Part shown: one piece after another, positions 63,674 to 64,000 of the stretch
Layout: the number at the start of each line of letters is the position of its first letter
Position numbering within the stretch: the stretch's first letter is position 1
NCBI RefSeq assembly: GCF_024168485.1
Contig: NZ_JALJVY010000002.1
Coordinates: forward strand, 186,001 to 250,000
Source: Sphingobium sp. OAS761
GTDB taxonomy: Bacteria > Pseudomonadota > Alphaproteobacteria > Sphingomonadales > Sphingomonadaceae
Reading direction: 5' to 3'
Length of the DNA: 64,000 nt
The notes under the pieces: generated by a model
Seen by the model: only the letters and a program-made list of their open reading frames with translations
The model's database searches: none
What the model was told of the DNA's origin: nothing
Program-made: the position numbers and the translations under genes

Positions 63674-64000
63674 TTACCTCTTCTTCTTCGCGTGGCGGCT
63701 ACGGATGATGAACTTGTCCGTTGCCTTGTTGTGACGGGTGCGCGCACCCTTCGTCGGCTTGCCCCAGGGGGTAACCGGGTGACGGCCGCCCGAGGTCCGG
63801 CCTTCGCCACCACCGTGCGGGTGGTCGACCGGGTTCTTCGCAACGCCGCGCGTCAGCGGGCGCTTGCCCAGCCAGCGGTTACGGCCGGCCTTGGCGAGGT
63901 TCGTGTTGGCGTTGTCGGGGTTCGACACGGCGCCCACGGTGCCCATGCAGTCCGAACGGATGTAGCGCTGCTCGCCCGACGACAGGCGGACCATCACCAT
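63674..64000 (-). CDS. rplB: 50S ribosomal protein uL2, C-terminal part
   Basis: The C-terminal 108 residues of uL2, cut by the right edge; the true start lies outside the window. [20 protein letters not shown] and [13 protein letters not shown], with the histidine near the peptidyl transferase centre, are diagnostic. It leads the run rplB-rpsS-rplV-rpsC. Confidence 0.96.
   Translation of the reverse strand: MVMVRLSSGEQRYIRSDCMGTVGAVSNPDNANTNLAKAGRNRWLGKRPLTRGVAKNPVDHPHGGGEGRTSGGRHPVTPWGKPTKGARTRHNKATDKFIIRSRHAKKKR

Overview
The window reads as a stretch of the main chromosome of a GC-rich alphaproteobacterium of the Sphingomonadales (Sphingobium/Sphingomonas type). This rests on the gene families and the style of the intergenic repeats, not on a database match. 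It carries housekeeping genes, a TonB-dependent receptor, a rpoN-lptB pair, serC-serA-hisZ-purA in one direction, and most of the S10/spc ribosomal protein operon at the right end. I see no prophage, IS transposase, CRISPR array, plasmid or replication origin gene.

Layout. 1-9.4 kb (mostly minus): end of a DUF924 gene, tldD, a zinc-ribbon protein, a GH79-like lipoprotein, tRNA-Val(TAC), a MarR-like regulator, a class IV aminotransferase, rpoN and lptB. 9.6-22 kb: a TPR-sulfotransferase divergent from a TonB receptor, a TIGR01244 protein, a broken GIY-YIG nuclease gene between inverted repeats, recQ, a serine hydrolase, a PhzF protein and an SLC13 permease. 22-30.8 kb: aroC, fabI-yihY, a DnaJ-like chaperone divergent from pdxH, a dicarboxylate symporter, an FMN reductase, a remnant of a second GIY-YIG gene, and purA. 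30.8-34.2 kb is the accessory part: repeats, two small unrecognised genes, hisZ and a DUF559 nuclease gene set between inverted palindromes. 34.2-40.4 kb: serA, serC, an extensin-like protein, a LOG-family protein, a HAD phosphatase and dapD. 40.4-46.3 kb: a LOV-HTH photoreceptor regulator heads a DUF969-DUF979-DUF2891 operon and is divergent from an FAD oxidoreductase translationally coupled to an ispH-type gene. 46.3-54.4 kb: small membrane proteins, a JmjC ribosomal oxygenase coupled to a pseudouridine synthase, LysE, lepA, a CsgG-like protein, an acyltransferase and an SRPBCC protein. 54.4-64 kb (minus): adk, secY, rplO, rpmD, rpsE, rplR, rplF, rpsH, rpsN, rplE, rplX, rplN, rpsQ, rpmC, rplP, rpsC, rplV, rpsS and the end of rplB.

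Genes that appear to work together: serC and serA (serine synthesis); rpoN and lptB (a conserved alphaproteobacterial neighbour pair); fabI and yihY (4-bp overlap); the LOV-HTH regulator with the genes on both sides of it; and the oxygenase gene at 47.6 kb whose family substrate, uL16, is encoded at 61.9 kb.

The most unusual structure is a family of short palindromes (8-bp arms around a GAAG or CTTC loop) that occur as inverted pairs. Two pairs enclose only a short spacer (35.8 kb and, within the spc operon, 57.3 kb). One pair, 33 bp and identical on both sides, encloses a GIY-YIG nuclease gene, and a 172-bp piece of that module recurs at 28.9 kb. A DUF559 nuclease gene at 33.7-34.1 kb sits between inverted copies of a different palindrome. 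Two other points stand out: the EL222-like light-sensing locus, and a 25-nt sequence found almost unchanged in two distant intergenic regions.
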